From an uncultured Caldilineaceae bacterium (GTDB lineage: Bacteria; Chloroflexota; Anaerolineae; Caldilineales; Caldilineaceae): DNA of 64,000 bases. The DNA lies in contig CATOTS010000010.1 of NCBI GenBank assembly GCA_951813625.1, positions 1-64,000 on the forward strand, written 5' to 3'. The translations under genes were made by a program, and so were the position numbers. Positions 1 to 11,582 of the stretch are shown here, piece after piece. The first letter of the stretch is position 1. Every line of letters begins with the position of its first letter. Below the pieces are notes generated by a model. The model was not told where the DNA came from, ran no database searches, and worked only from the letters and a program-made list of their open reading frames with translations.

Positions 1-1874
<1,874 letters not shown>

Positions 1875-2115
1875 TGGGCGCCTCGATTCCTTTCAGACCA
1901 CCATCGACACGACGCAGGGCTTTCTCCGCGGCCGTACCCCGCCATTTGCGCAAACTGGGGACGATTTTAGCAAATTTGGACCCCTTTTGGGAAAAAGCGC
2001 GGCTCTCGGCACGCAGGCAGCCCTTTTTTTGGCGATGCCAACCGCCGCATTGATAATTGCACAACCTCAGGCCGCGCGCCGGACCGTGCCGGCGCCCGCT
2101 GACCAGGACAGGCCG

Positions 2116-3111
2116 ATGCCCGCCGTTTCCGTGCGCAACCTGCGCAAGACCTTCCAGACCAAGCGCAAGGCCGCCGGCCTGCGCGGCGCCCTCGCCGCTC
2201 TCTTTCGGCCTGCCTTCCAGACGCTCGACGCCGTGCGCGGCATCTCCTTCGACATGGAGGAAGGGGAGCTGCTCGGCTTCATCGGACCGAACGGAGCCGG
2301 CAAGTCTACCACCATCAAGATTCTCACCGGCATCTTGCACCCGACTTCCGGCGAGGCCAGCGTTCTCGGCCGCGTGCCCTGGCGCCAGCGCCAGGAGCTC
2401 GCATTCCAGATCGGCTCCGTCTTCGGACAGCGCCCCCAGCTCTGGTATCACCTGCCCGCAATCGACACCTTCTACCTCTTTGGCAAGATCTACGAGCTCG
2501 ATGAGGCCGACCTGCGCCGCCGCATCGCTCTCCTCGCCGAAGCCTTCGAAATCGAACAACTGCTCGAGACGCCCGTTCGCAAGCTCTCGCTGGGCCAGCG
2601 CATGCGCTGCGAGGTGGCCGCCTCCCTCCTGCACAAGCCGCGCATCCTCCTGCTCGACGAGCCCTCCATCGGCCTCGACGTGGTCGCCAAACAGCGCCTG
2701 CGCGCCACCATCCAGCGCATGAACGAGATCGAAGGCGTCGGCGTCCTGCTCACCAGCCACGACGCCGGCGACATCGAGGCCCTATGCAAACGCGTCATCA
2801 TCATCAACGACGGCGAAATCGTCTACCGCGACAAGGTCTCGACCCTCAGACGCCGCTACCTGACCGTCAAGCACGTTGACGTGCGCTACAACGAGCAGCT
2901 GTCGCCCGACTTCAGCCTGCCCGGCGTCGAGATGCTCAAAGTCGGACGCTTCGGCGCCAAGATGCGCTTCGACGCCCGCGTCACGCCGGTTGAACCCGTG
3001 ATCGGCGCGCTCGCGGCCGCCGGCGGTCTCGCCGACGTCACCGTCTCCGAGCCCACCCTCGAGGAAGTGATCGGCGCCATCTACGCCCGCGCGGAGGCCG
3101 AGAATGAGTAG
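2116..3111 (+). CDS. ABC-2 type exporter, ATP-binding subunit (COG4586-like)
   Basis: Energises export of an unknown substrate by the two membrane proteins encoded immediately downstream. The start at 2116 (MPAVSVRNLRKTF) was chosen over a more upstream in-frame ATG because it begins where ABC ATPases normally begin; it gives 331 residues. Walker A is GPNGAGKSTT, the signature motif is LSLGQRMRCE, Walker B is ILLLDEPSIGLD and the switch His is in LTSHD. The C-terminal 90 or so residues match the extra domain of the DrrA/NatA-like group. The stop overlaps the next gene by 8 bases, implying translational coupling. ATPase followed by two ABC-2 permeases is the arrangement of the COG4586-COG4587-COG3694 exporters, whose substrate is generally unknown. 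Confidence 0.9.
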   Translation: MPAVSVRNLRKTFQTKRKAAGLRGALAALFRPAFQTLDAVRGISFDMEEGELLGFIGPNGAGKSTTIKILTGILHPTSGEASVLGRVPWRQRQELAFQIGSVFGQRPQLWYHLPAIDTFYLFGKIYELDEADLRRRIALLAEAFEIEQLLETPVRKLSLGQRMRCEVAASLLHKPRILLLDEPSIGLDVVAKQRLRATIQRMNEIEGVGVLLTSHDAGDIEALCKRVIIINDGEIVYRDKVSTLRRRYLTVKHVDVRYNEQLSPDFSLPGVEMLKVGRFGAKMRFDARVTPVEPVIGALAAAGGLADVTVSEPTLEEVIGAIYARAEAENE

Positions 3112-3958
3112 CCGCGCGGCCCGTACCCGCTCGGCCGCAACAGGCTGGCGGCGGGCTTCAATCAAGGCTTCAGCAGGCAAATACTGGGCCGTTTTCCGTA
3201 CGCAGCTGGTCAACAGCCTCGCCTACCCCATGGACCTGCTCGGCCGCAGCCTCCTCATCGTCCTCTTCATGTGGATCTTCATGAATCTCTGGCGCGTCAC
3301 CTACGGATCAACCGGCGCCCGCTCCATCGCCGGCCTCACGCTCGCCGACACGATGTGGTATCTGATGATGGCCGAGGCGGTCATGCTCAGCAAACGCGAG
3401 CTTTCCGACACCATCACCGAGCAGGTCAAAGACGGCAGCGTCGCCTACCTGCTCAACAAGCCATTCAACTTCATCCTCTACCACTTCGCCGCCGGCCTCG
3501 GCGACACCATCCTCGCCTTCGCCGGAAACCTTGCCATCGGCAGCGCGGTCGTCTGGCTGATGGCCGGCCCGCCGCCGGGCCTGGCCGGCTGGCTGCTGGC
3601 CGCGGTCGCCGTCGTATTCGCCTGGCTGCTCGACTTCTGCTTCTCCGCGCTCATCGGGCTCAGCGCCTTCGTCGTCGAGGAGACCAACGCCTTCCGCTGG
3701 ATCTACCAGAAACTCCTGCTCGTGCTCGGCGGCCTGCTCATCCCGCTCGACTTCTTCCCCGCCTGGCTGCAGACGGTCGCGTTCAATTTGCCCTTCGCCT
3801 GGATCATCTACGGCCCCGCCCGCCTCTTCGTCGACCCCAGTTTGACCCGCCTCGGCGCAGTCCTCACCCAGCAGGCCATCTGGCTGGCCGTCTTCGGCTG
3901 CGCCGTCTGGCTCATCTACCGCTGGGCCGTCGCCCGTCTCGCCGTCAACGGGGGCTGA
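3104..3958 (+). CDS. ABC-2 type exporter permease 1 (COG4587-like)
   Basis: Inner-membrane permease of the exporter, 284 residues with about six hydrophobic segments (for example LLIVLFMWIFMNLW, LLLVLGGLLIPLDF and QQAIWLAVFGCAVWLIYRW). The N-terminal ~25 residues are basic and cytoplasmic. The motif VEETNAFRWIYQKLLLVLGG followed by a proline-rich turn is typical of this uncharacterised ABC-2 permease family. Its ATG overlaps the ATPase stop, and it ends 3 bases before the next permease, so all three are one transcription unit. No substrate can be inferred from the sequence. Confidence 0.87.
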   Translation: MSSRAARTRSAATGWRRASIKASAGKYWAVFRTQLVNSLAYPMDLLGRSLLIVLFMWIFMNLWRVTYGSTGARSIAGLTLADTMWYLMMAEAVMLSKRELSDTITEQVKDGSVAYLLNKPFNFILYHFAAGLGDTILAFAGNLAIGSAVVWLMAGPPPGLAGWLLAAVAVVFAWLLDFCFSALIGLSAFVVEETNAFRWIYQKLLLVLGGLLIPLDFFPAWLQTVAFNLPFAWIIYGPARLFVDPSLTRLGAVLTQQAIWLAVFGCAVWLIYRWAVARLAVNGG

Positions 3959-3961
3959 ACC

Positions 3962-4759
3962 GTGATCCGCCATCTCCCCTTTCTGCTCGCCCTGTGGAAG
4001 GCCAACCTCATCAGCGCCATGGAGTATCGCGTCTCCTTCCTGACACAGATGGTCGGCATGATGCTAAACAACGCCTTCTACTTCGTCTTCTGGATCATCT
4101 TCTTCGACCGCTTCGAGCAGGTCCAGGGTTGGAACCTGCTCGACATGTTCTTCCTCTTCGGCGTCGTCGCCACCGGTTTCGGCGCCGGGACCTACCTCTT
4201 CGGCAACGCCTTACGGCTGTCCTCTCTGATCGCCGAAGGCCAGCTCGACTACTACCTCTCGCTGCCCCGTCCTGTCCTGCTGCACGCGCTCGCCAGCCGC
4301 AGCAACGCGTCATCCGCCGGCGACTTCACCTACGGCCTGCTCAGCTTCGCCGCGGCTGCAGTCTACTCCGACAGCTTCAGCGGCCTCATGCTGCTGCGTT
4401 TTCTCCTCGCCAGCCTCGCCGCCGTCGCCGTCCTCATCTCCTTCCTCGTGCTCGTCCAGAGTCTCACCTTCTGGATCGGCAACGCCCCCATGCTGACGCA
4501 GAACGCCTTCAACGCCATCATCACCTTCTCGCTCTACCCCATCACACTCTTCGACGGCACCGCCAAACTGCTACTCTTCACCCTGGTCCCGGCCGCGTTC
4601 ATCGGCGCGCTTCCCGCCGAGTTCGTACGCCAATTCGACCTCGGACAGCTGGCCCAGATCTGCGGCGGCAGCGCAATCTTTCTCTCGCTCGCCGTCTTCG
4701 TCTTCCATCGAGGACTGCGCCGCTACGAGAGCGGCAACGCCATCCAGGTGCGCACGTAG
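3962..4759 (+). CDS. ABC-2 type exporter permease 2 (COG3694-like)
   Basis: Second membrane subunit, 265 residues, with a GTG start at 3962 just 3 bases after the preceding stop; the next in-frame ATG (MEYRVSFLTQ) would remove a family-typical N-terminus. Five to six hydrophobic segments are visible, including MMLNNAFYFVFWIIFF and LLASLAAVAVLISFLVL. The sequence NAFNAIITFSLYPITLF matches the conserved loop of this permease group. It presumably forms a heterodimeric channel with permease 1. It is the last gene of the exporter operon; about 100 bases further on the first repeat element begins. Confidence 0.85.
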   Translation: MIRHLPFLLALWKANLISAMEYRVSFLTQMVGMMLNNAFYFVFWIIFFDRFEQVQGWNLLDMFFLFGVVATGFGAGTYLFGNALRLSSLIAEGQLDYYLSLPRPVLLHALASRSNASSAGDFTYGLLSFAAAAVYSDSFSGLMLLRFLLASLAAVAVLISFLVLVQSLTFWIGNAPMLTQNAFNAIITFSLYPITLFDGTAKLLLFTLVPAAFIGALPAEFVRQFDLGQLAQICGGSAIFLSLAVFVFHRGLRRYESGNAIQVRT

Positions 4760-4858
4760 TCGCGCCGCGGCATCACCAGCCGCAACCGTCCCTCTCCAAC
4801 TCTACGGCAACGACCCAGCCTTCCGACCGCGCGCCAACCCAGACCGGAAACTCAAAAC

Positions 4859-5337
4859 GCAACTACGCAGCCGCAATCAGTCTGCGACCCTGAATGAGGC
4901 GAGCGAAGCTGCTTTCTCACTCCTCACTCCGCTTTACGTTCTCCTTGCTTTTTGGACGGTCGGGCCTGCGGCCCTCCCTTGTGCGGGGGGACTCCCCCCG
5001 CAACGCCCCCCTGGCACAACCCGAAGTTGACGTTCTTCGTGGAGATTTGTGCAAATTCGTGGATCAAGCCCTTGCCCTTGACGTTGCAGTTCGAGTTTCG
5101 GCCCTGCCGAGTCTCGGCCGTTCTGGACGGTCGGGCCTTCGGCCCTCCCTTGTGCGGGGGGACTCCCCCCGCAACGCCCCCCTCCAAGACCAGCGCTCAC
5201 CAACAGTACGCCGTATTCCCGGCAGTGCGGCCCAACCAACGCGGCGACGGCCAGCCGAATACGCGATCAGATAGTCTGCATGGCGGCGGCGATGAAGGAC
5301 CGGTCAAGACAGACGCTGTATGTGGCTTTGTAGTTAC
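4859..5337 (+). mobile_element. MITE-like element, copy A (479 bp, internally duplicated)
   Basis: Non-coding element bounded by imperfect inverted ends (GCAACTACGCAGCC at left; reverse complement GTAACTACAAAGCC at right) and flanked by a perfect 8-bp direct repeat CTCAAAAC at 4851-4858 and 5338-5345. The interior carries two copies, 170 bp apart (from 4953 and from 5123), of a GC-rich core with two strong palindromes: GGGCCTGCGGCCC (GGGCCTTCGGCCC in the second core) and GCGGGGGGACTCCCCCCGC. Copies B and C carry one core each. No transposase is present, so it would need to be moved in trans. Open frames across it follow the repeat and are not genes. Confidence 0.85.
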
Positions 5338-5358
5338 CTCAAAACAAGAAACTCAAAA

Positions 5359-6468
5359 CTAACCACCGCTCCGCGCGGCCTCCATCCGCCGGATGCGCGC
5401 CGGCGCGTCGTCGTTGGTAATCTCAGCCGACAACATCTGCAGCGAACGATCGGCCAGCGGCAGGTCGACGCGGCGGAAGCCCTGCCGGTGTGACTCACGC
5501 ATCGCAATCGCAATCTCAAGCGCCTTGCGTCCGTCATCCGCCGTGCAGGCCGTCGGCCCGCCCGTCTCCACCGCCTGCACCAGGTCCTCGATCACCGTCA
5601 GCCCCATTCCGGGGATATTCGTTGGCAGCGGGAACGGCGCCTTCGCCGGAAGCGGCCGGCCGCGCGGCCCGCCCGGAACCCAGCGCGTGTACTCCCGTTC
5701 GAGACCCTCCCCCATGGAACGCACGCGCCCCTCAGTGCCGATCAGGTCGAACTCCCAAGGCGCCGCGCCGGTCGGCATCGCGCGAATGAAGCCGCGTACG
5801 CCGTTGTCGAACGCCAGGTAACCGTTGCCCATGATGTCGTCGTCGGTCGCCGCCTTCTCGTCCGATTCCATCTCGCCGTATACCCACTCGACGTCGCCGT
5901 TGACGAGAAAACGCATCGCGTCGAGGGCATGGCTGCCGTTGTGCGAAAGGTTGCACATCGTATACGCGTTGATCTGCAGTATTTCGCCCAACTCTCCTTC
6001 GTCAACCATCCGCCGCGCCTCGCGCATGAACGGGTTGTATCGCCGCGAGCAGTTAATCGCCAGCGCAACCCCCTTCTCATTCAGCTTTTCGATCACCGCG
6101 TCCGCTTCCGCCAGGCTCAGTGTCAGCGGCTTCTCCGACCAGATCGCCTTCACGCCGGCGTCGATCACGTCCAGCAGTATCGCGGCCCGGTGGCGTGCGG
6201 TCGTGCACACGCTCACGAAGTCCGGCTTCTCCGCCTCCAGCATCTCGCGATGGTCCAGGTAGATCTGTTGCTCCGAAAGCCCCCAGCGCTGGGCAAAGAT
6301 CGCGCCCTGCTCCGCGTGCGGGTCCGCGCCCGTCGCCAGCTCGGTGAGCGGCGAAGCCGCGTAGCTCGGCCCGTGGCAGTAAGGAATGAAAATCGAACCG
6401 CCATGCGTCATCTCATCGTCAAATGTACTGCCCATCCGCCCCAAGCCAATCACCGCTGCTTTATACAT
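5359..6468 (-). CDS. Gfo/Idh/MocA family NAD(P)-dependent oxidoreductase
   Basis: Predicted sugar or cyclitol dehydrogenase (369 residues). The start at 6468 (MYKAAVIGLGRMG) is preceded by a strong AGGAGG 6 bases upstream; longer in-frame starts lack this. The N-terminal Rossmann motif is GLGRMG, and the family EKP motif appears as WSEKPLTLSLAEAD, followed by an alpha/beta substrate domain (RRYNPFMREARRMVDEGELGEI, here split as RRYNPFM and EGELGEI). The substrate cannot be assigned. It is transcribed divergently from another Gfo/Idh gene across a 159-bp region with a recognisable promoter and palindrome. Its 3' end lies 14 bases from the duplication flanking MITE copy A. Confidence 0.88.
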   Translation of the reverse strand: MYKAAVIGLGRMGSTFDDEMTHGGSIFIPYCHGPSYAASPLTELATGADPHAEQGAIFAQRWGLSEQQIYLDHREMLEAEKPDFVSVCTTARHRAAILLDVIDAGVKAIWSEKPLTLSLAEADAVIEKLNEKGVALAINCSRRYNPFMREARRMVDEGELGEILQINAYTMCNLSHNGSHALDAMRFLVNGDVEWVYGEMESDEKAATDDDIMGNGYLAFDNGVRGFIRAMPTGAAPWEFDLIGTEGRVRSMGEGLEREYTRWVPGGPRGRPLPAKAPFPLPTNIPGMGLTVIEDLVQAVETGGPTACTADDGRKALEIAIAMRESHRQGFRRVDLPLADRSLQMLSAEITNDDAPARIRRMEAARSGG

Positions 6469-6521
6469 CGTTGACCTCCTCGGCCTTCGTGTGGCCTGCC
6501 CCTCGCACCGGGTCAGACAGG

Positions 6522-6561
6522 TTGACATTCCAATCATTCACCTATACGATATGCTATCGTA
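6522..6561 (+). promoter_or_regulatory. sigma70-type promoter with overlapping palindromic operator
   Basis: TTGACA (6522-6527), a 17-base spacer, and TACGAT (6545-6550) form a good promoter pointing at the Gfo/Idh gene starting at 6628. A perfect inverted repeat TACGATA-TGC-TATCGTA (6545-6561) covers the -10 element and the expected transcription start. This is an ideal place for a repressor (GntR- or LacI-type sites look like this) and could co-regulate the two divergent dehydrogenases. The regulator is not encoded in the window. Confidence 0.6.
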
Positions 6562-6627
6562 CTCGGCAATCGAACGCTACCGCCGTAAAGACTCCGCCCC
6601 CACCAGGCGCCAGGACCGATAAACACC

Positions 6628-7698
6628 ATGCATGACATACATACCGCCCTTATCGGGCTCGACCATCCCCACGCCAAGGCGCATCTGCGCACGCTCCAGA
6701 CCCTGCCGGAAGTCGCCTCAATCACCCTCTGGGACCCCGACGAGGAGCTCTTGCGCGCAACCGTCCGCGAACAGGGCGAGAAGATCTCCGCGACGACGAC
6801 CGATCTCGCCTCGGTGCTCGACCAGGACCGGATCCTCTTCGTCGTCGCCGCGCTGCGCAACGACCTGGGGCCGCCCATCTTCATCCGCGCCCTCGAGGCC
6901 GGCAAGCACCTGATCACCGACAAGCCGATCGGCAAGACCGCTGTCGAAAGCGAACAGGTCGCAGCCGTCGCCCGCCGCCAGCAGCGCAAACTCGGCGTCT
7001 TCTACCAGAACCGCGCCCTCGACCCGATCCGCGACGCACGCAGCGTCGTCGAGCAGGGTCTTATCGGCGACCTTGTTTCGGTCGAAATGCGCATGGTCAC
7101 CACCCAGGTTGCGATGCGTAACCCGCAGCACTGGCTCTTCGATCAAGAGAAATCCGGCGGCGGCATTCTCTCCTGGCTCGGCTGCCATTACATCGACCAG
7201 ATCATGAACGTCACGCAGGACGAAATCGTCTCCGTCGCCGCGCAGCTCGCCACCCGCAGCGGCGAAGGTATCGACGTCGAGGATGTTGCCGCGCTCTCGC
7301 TCCGCTTCGCTTCCGGCGCCGTCGGCACACTGCACACCGGCTACATGCTCAGCCTCAGCGGCGGCGGCTACCACAATGCCGCCGGCTACGACACTTACGT
7401 CGGCGTCAACGGCCGCCTGGGACGCGTCACCTGGAGCTCCAGCGGCACACCCACCAGCGTCTACGTCGAAAGCTCCCACCCCGACTGGGCGTCCGCGCCG
7501 CGGCGCACCTTCGACTACACATTCGCCGAGTCCCCGGCCTACGGCGGCCCGCACGGCGAGACCTTCCTGCGCGCATTCATCGACGCCTGTCTCGGCAACG
7601 GCGAACCGATGGCCACCGGAGAGGACGCCGTCCGCGTCGCCAAAGTCATCGATGCCGCCTACGAGTCCAACCGCAGCGGCCGGCGCGTCGAGGTCTGA
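6628..7698 (+). CDS. Gfo/Idh/MocA family oxidoreductase
   Basis: Predicted NAD(P)-dependent dehydrogenase of sugars or sugar-like compounds, 356 residues. The N-terminal strand and turn (TALIGLDHPHAKAH) occupies the Rossmann position, although the glycine pattern is poorer than in the neighbouring family members. The nucleotide-domain motif is DKPIGKT instead of EKP. The C-terminal domain includes GGGILSWLGCHYIDQIMNV, the usual histidine-bearing block of the family. It lies downstream of the promoter at 6522-6550 and about 170 bases before the GH63-like glucosidase gene, so the two may act on one glycan, but this is inference. Confidence 0.85.
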   Translation: MHDIHTALIGLDHPHAKAHLRTLQTLPEVASITLWDPDEELLRATVREQGEKISATTTDLASVLDQDRILFVVAALRNDLGPPIFIRALEAGKHLITDKPIGKTAVESEQVAAVARRQQRKLGVFYQNRALDPIRDARSVVEQGLIGDLVSVEMRMVTTQVAMRNPQHWLFDQEKSGGGILSWLGCHYIDQIMNVTQDEIVSVAAQLATRSGEGIDVEDVAALSLRFASGAVGTLHTGYMLSLSGGGYHNAAGYDTYVGVNGRLGRVTWSSSGTPTSVYVESSHPDWASAPRRTFDYTFAESPAYGGPHGETFLRAFIDACLGNGEPMATGEDAVRVAKVIDAAYESNRSGRRVEV

Positions 7699-7870
7699 TG
7701 CCGGAGCGGACGCAAGAGTCTAAAGCCCCTGTGCGGAGATCTCGATCTCTTGCTTTGCAAAAGTCCAACTGTCGCCGCGCTGAGAAAGCAGGCCGCAGGT
7801 TTCGGTAGCACATGTTTTTCGCCGCACCATGAGTCGGAAGTAGCAATGTAGGGTTCAACTGGATCACCAC

Positions 7871-10549
7871 ATGCAGCAAACAGCCGAACACACCCGCCTC
7901 GAAGAGTACAGAAAGCGCGCCAGCAACTGGAAACATTGGGGACCCTATCTCAGCGAGCGCGCCTGGGGCACCGTGCGCGAAGATTACAGCGCAAGCGGTG
8001 ACTCCTGGAGCTACTTCTCCCACGACCAGGCCCGCAGCCGCGCCTACCGCTGGAACGAAGACGGCCTGGCCGGCGTCAGCGACCGCAACCAGTTTCTCTG
8101 CCTGGCGCTGTCTCTCTGGAACGGCAACGACCCGATCCTCAAGGAGCGCCTTTTCGGCCTGGCTGGACCGGAGGGCAATCACGGCGAAGATGTCAAGGAG
8201 TGCTACTTCTACCTCGACAGCACCCCGACCCACAGCTACATGAAGATGCTCTACAAGTACCCCCAGGCCGCCTTCCCTTACGCCGACCTGGTGGAAAAAA
8301 ACCGCGGGCTGGGCTACCAGGACGACGAATATGAGCTCCTGGATACCGGCGTCTTCGCCAAAGACCGCTATTTCGACGTCATGGTCGAGTACGCCAAAGC
8401 GAAGCAAAACGACGTGCTCCTTCGCATCACCGTCACCAACCGGGGCCCCGAGAACGCCCCCCTGCATCTCCTGCCCACCCTCTGGTTTCGCAATTCCTGG
8501 AGCTGGGGCTATGAAAGCGGGCCGCTGGGCAGGGCGCCGGGCCGGCCGCACATGGCCCGGCACGAGGGTCCCGACGGCACTGTCTGCCTGGCAGCGGACC
8601 ACGTGCAGCTGGGCCGCTACTATTTCTGGGCTGACGCCGCCCAAGACCTGCTCTTCACCGAGAACGACACCAACTCGGCGCTCCTCTTCGGCTCATCCAA
8701 CCCGACCCCTTTCGTCAAGAACGCATTCCATCGCTACGTCATTCACGACGAGAGCTGGGCCGTGAATCCCGAACACTTCGGCACCAAGGCCGCGGCCCAC
8801 TACGTCGACAGCATTCCGCCGGGCGGGTCCAAAGTCTACCGCTGCCGGCTGGCCGACGTCGGCTACGAGGAACCGTTCGGTGACGCCTTTGACGATACCT
8901 TCGTCCAGCGCATGGCCGACGCCGACGAGTTCTACGCCGCGATTCAGAACCCGGACCTCAACCAAGAGGAGAAAATGATCCAGCGGCAGGCGCTGGCCGG
9001 CATGTTGTGGTCCAAGCAGCTCTACTACTACGACGTCCCCCAGTGGCTCAACGGGGACCCCGCCCTGCCGGCGCTCCCCGAGCGCAAGAACGGCCGCAAC
9101 AGCGACTGGGAGCATCTGCACAACTTCGACATCATCTCGATGCCCGACAAGTGGGAATACCCCTGGTACGCCACCTGGGACCTGGGCTTCCATGCGCTGC
9201 CGCTCGCCCTCGTCGACCCGGACTTCGCCAAGCGGCAGCTGGAGCTGGTGACACGCGAATGGTACATGCACCCGAGCGGCGCGCTGCCCGCCTACGAATG
9301 GAACTTCGGCGACGTCAGCCCACCGGTGCACGCCTGGGCGGTCTGGCGCGTCTATAAGATCGACGCCCGCCACGCCGGCGTTTCCGATCGCGGCTTCCTC
9401 GAGGGGCTCTTCCACAAACTGCTCCTCAACTTCACCTGGTGGGTTAACCGCAAGGATGAAGACGGCCACAACGTCTTCCAGGGCGGATTCCTCGGGCTGG
9501 ACAACATCAGCGTCTTCGATCGCAGCGCCGGGCTGCCCGCTGACGGCCACATCGACCAGTCCGACGGCACCGCTTGGATGGGCTTCTACTGCCTGATGAT
9601 GATGAAGATCGCGCTCGAACTGGCCGGCGAGGACGACGTCTACCAGGACCTGGCGACCAAGTTCTTCGAACATTTCCTGCGCATCGCCACCGCCATGAAC
9701 GACCAGAGGGGCGAGGGCGTCTCCATGTGGGATGAGGAGGACCGTTTCTACTACGATCTGCTGCATCTGCACGACCATACCTTCATTCCGCTCAGAGTCC
9801 GCTCGCTCGTCGGCCTGATTCCCCTGATCGCCGTCGAAACGCTCGAGCCGGAGCTGATGTCCTCGCTGCCGGACTTCAACCGCCGCACGCACTGGTTCAT
9901 CGAGCACCGGCCGCGCTTCGCCTCGGCGATGAGCAGCATCGACGAACCCGGCGTCGGCCAGCGCTTCCTGACCTCGCTTCTAACGAAGGACAAGCTGCTG
10001 AGCGTACTGCGATACCTGCTGGACGAGAATGAATTCCTCTCCCCCTACGGAATCCGTTCGCTTTCGAAAGTGCATGAGAAACATCCCTTTCACATCCATG
10101 TCAACGATCTGATCTTCGACATCGAATACGAACCGGCCGAATCGCGCACCGGCATGTACGGCGGCAACTCCAACTGGCGCGGGCCGGTCTGGTTCCCGAT
10201 CAACTTCCTGATCATCGAGAGCCTGCAACGCTTCCATCACTACTACGGCGACGACCTGAAGGTGGAATGCCCGACAGGTTCCGGCGTCTGGATGACGCTC
10301 GACGAGGTCGCAACAGAGCTCTCCCAGCGGATGATCCGGATCTTTACGCGCAACGGAGAGGGAAAGCGCCCGGCTTTCGGCGACGTTGAACTCTTCCAGA
10401 ACTGCCCCCATTGGAAGGACCGGTTACTCTTTTACGAATACTTCCACGGCGACAACGGCAAAGGTCTCGGCGCCAGCCATCAGACCGGCTGGACCGGCCT
10501 GGTCGCGAAACTCCTGCAACAGTCCGGCGGCAGGGAATTCGCCCGCTGA
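7871..10549 (+). CDS. GH63-family glucosidase (mannosyl-oligosaccharide glucosidase-like)
   Basis: Large cytoplasmic glycoside hydrolase of 892 residues without a signal peptide. The opening ([25 protein letters not shown]) and the phrases [18 protein letters not shown] and [18 protein letters not shown] are characteristic of bacterial glucosidases carrying the GH63 (alpha/alpha)6 barrel. The family uses two acidic residues with inversion; the likely acid region is in the central [18 protein letters not shown] block. The natural substrate is probably an alpha-glucoside, as for other bacterial GH63 enzymes, but specificity cannot be read here. It is followed 77 bases later by the FAH-family gene in the same direction. 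Coding is clean, with no frame break. Confidence 0.88.
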   Translation: MQQTAEHTRLEEYRKRASNWKHWGPYLSERAWGTVREDYSASGDSWSYFSHDQARSRAYRWNEDGLAGVSDRNQFLCLALSLWNGNDPILKERLFGLAGPEGNHGEDVKECYFYLDSTPTHSYMKMLYKYPQAAFPYADLVEKNRGLGYQDDEYELLDTGVFAKDRYFDVMVEYAKAKQNDVLLRITVTNRGPENAPLHLLPTLWFRNSWSWGYESGPLGRAPGRPHMARHEGPDGTVCLAADHVQLGRYYFWADAAQDLLFTENDTNSALLFGSSNPTPFVKNAFHRYVIHDESWAVNPEHFGTKAAAHYVDSIPPGGSKVYRCRLADVGYEEPFGDAFDDTFVQRMADADEFYAAIQNPDLNQEEKMIQRQALAGMLWSKQLYYYDVPQWLNGDPALPALPERKNGRNSDWEHLHNFDIISMPDKWEYPWYATWDLGFHALPLALVDPDFAKRQLELVTREWYMHPSGALPAYEWNFGDVSPPVHAWAVWRVYKIDARHAGVSDRGFLEGLFHKLLLNFTWWVNRKDEDGHNVFQGGFLGLDNISVFDRSAGLPADGHIDQSDGTAWMGFYCLMMMKIALELAGEDDVYQDLATKFFEHFLRIATAMNDQRGEGVSMWDEEDRFYYDLLHLHDHTFIPLRVRSLVGLIPLIAVETLEPELMSSLPDFNRRTHWFIEHRPRFASAMSSIDEPGVGQRFLTSLLTKDKLLSVLRYLLDENEFLSPYGIRSLSKVHEKHPFHIHVNDLIFDIEYEPAESRTGMYGGNSNWRGPVWFPINFLIIESLQRFHHYYGDDLKVECPTGSGVWMTLDEVATELSQRMIRIFTRNGEGKRPAFGDVELFQNCPHWKDRLLFYEYFHGDNGKGLGASHQTGWTGLVAKLLQQSGGREFAR

Positions 10550-10626
10550 GAATACCCGAAAGTCCGGCGGCGCGGTACAGACACAATCAATCGGCTGAGG
10601 CAGCAATCCGGAAAGGACAATCTACG

Positions 10627-11556
10627 ATGAAATTGGCGACATACATCGGACGCGCCGGCGAACGCATCGGCGTCGTTGACGGCGACCATATCTACGACCT
10701 CCTCGGTAGCGCCGAGGCTTGCCGACTCGCCGACACCGCCACGCTCGCCGACATGCGCACGCTCCTCGAAGCCGGCGACGCCGCGCTCGAAGATGCCCGC
10801 GCCGCTTTCGAGTGGGCCCAGAACAAGAACGGACCCGAACTCAAGATTCCCCTTCACGAAGTGACCCTGCGCGCGCCCCTGCCCTGCCCCGGCAAGCTCA
10901 TGTGCCTCGCCGGCAACTACGCCAGCCACATCGAAGAAGGCGGCGGCTCATACATCGGCAAGGAAAAGATGATCCCGCGCTTTTTCATCAAGCCCTGCTC
11001 ATCCGTCACCGCAACCAGACAGCCGATCCGCATCCCGCCCTCCACTGCCTTCGCCGATTGGGAGCTCGAGCTCGCCGTCGTCATCGGCAAGCGCGGCCGC
11101 GATCTGAGCCCCGAACAGGCGGAAGATCACATCATGGGCTACACCATTTTCAACGACATCTCCGCCCGCGAGCTCACCTTCCGCAACGACCTGCCCGAAC
11201 AGGAAGGCGACTGGTTCTTCGACTGGCTCGTCGGCAAATGGCTCGACACCTTCGGCCCCATGGGCCCCTGGATCACCACCCGCGACGATATACCCCACCC
11301 CGACCGCCTGCGCATGCAACTCTGGCACAACGACAAGCTCCAGCAGGACGCCAACTCCGGCCAGATGATCTTCTCGCCCGCCGAGGCGCTCTCCTTCGTC
11401 TCACAGTTCATCACCCTCGAACCGGGCGACATCCTCAGCACCGGCACGCCCGCCGGCGTCGGCCATGTAAAGAAGGTCCGCCTCGAGCCGGGCGACCGCA
11501 TCAAGGGCGAGATCGAAGGCCTGGGCGTCCTTGAGAATACCGTCGAGGCGCTCTGA
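10627..11556 (+). CDS. fumarylacetoacetate hydrolase (FAH) family protein
   Basis: Likely hydrolyses, decarboxylates or dehydrates a 2-oxo acid in a sugar-acid or aromatic catabolic route; 309 residues. The start at 10627 (MKLATYIGRAGERIG) follows a GGAAAGGA box and matches the FAH N-terminal beta domain. The catalytic fold is shown by AGNYASHIEE, KPCSSVTA, DWELELAVVIG (the metal-binding E-x-E pattern), FNDISARE, and GDILSTGTPAGVG near the C-terminus. These are the metal-binding and core motifs of 2-hydroxyhepta-2,4-diene-1,7-dioate isomerase-like enzymes. It is 26 bases upstream of the methyltransferase gene. Exact substrate unknown. Confidence 0.9.
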   Translation: MKLATYIGRAGERIGVVDGDHIYDLLGSAEACRLADTATLADMRTLLEAGDAALEDARAAFEWAQNKNGPELKIPLHEVTLRAPLPCPGKLMCLAGNYASHIEEGGGSYIGKEKMIPRFFIKPCSSVTATRQPIRIPPSTAFADWELELAVVIGKRGRDLSPEQAEDHIMGYTIFNDISARELTFRNDLPEQEGDWFFDWLVGKWLDTFGPMGPWITTRDDIPHPDRLRMQLWHNDKLQQDANSGQMIFSPAEALSFVSQFITLEPGDILSTGTPAGVGHVKKVRLEPGDRIKGEIEGLGVLENTVEAL

Positions 11557-11582
11557 TCCCCTTTTCACCCGGGAGCGAATCA

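Noticed and set aside
1875..2115. T-box riboswitch upstream of alaS
   Set aside because: The minus-strand leader has a GC-rich stretch near a GGTACGGCCGCGG sequence, but the invariant T-box antiterminator sequence was not found.
4894..5362. Small open frames inside the MITE copies with peptides such as GRSGLRPSLVRGD
   Set aside because: The same peptides recur at every core copy in both orientations because they are translations of the palindromic repeat.
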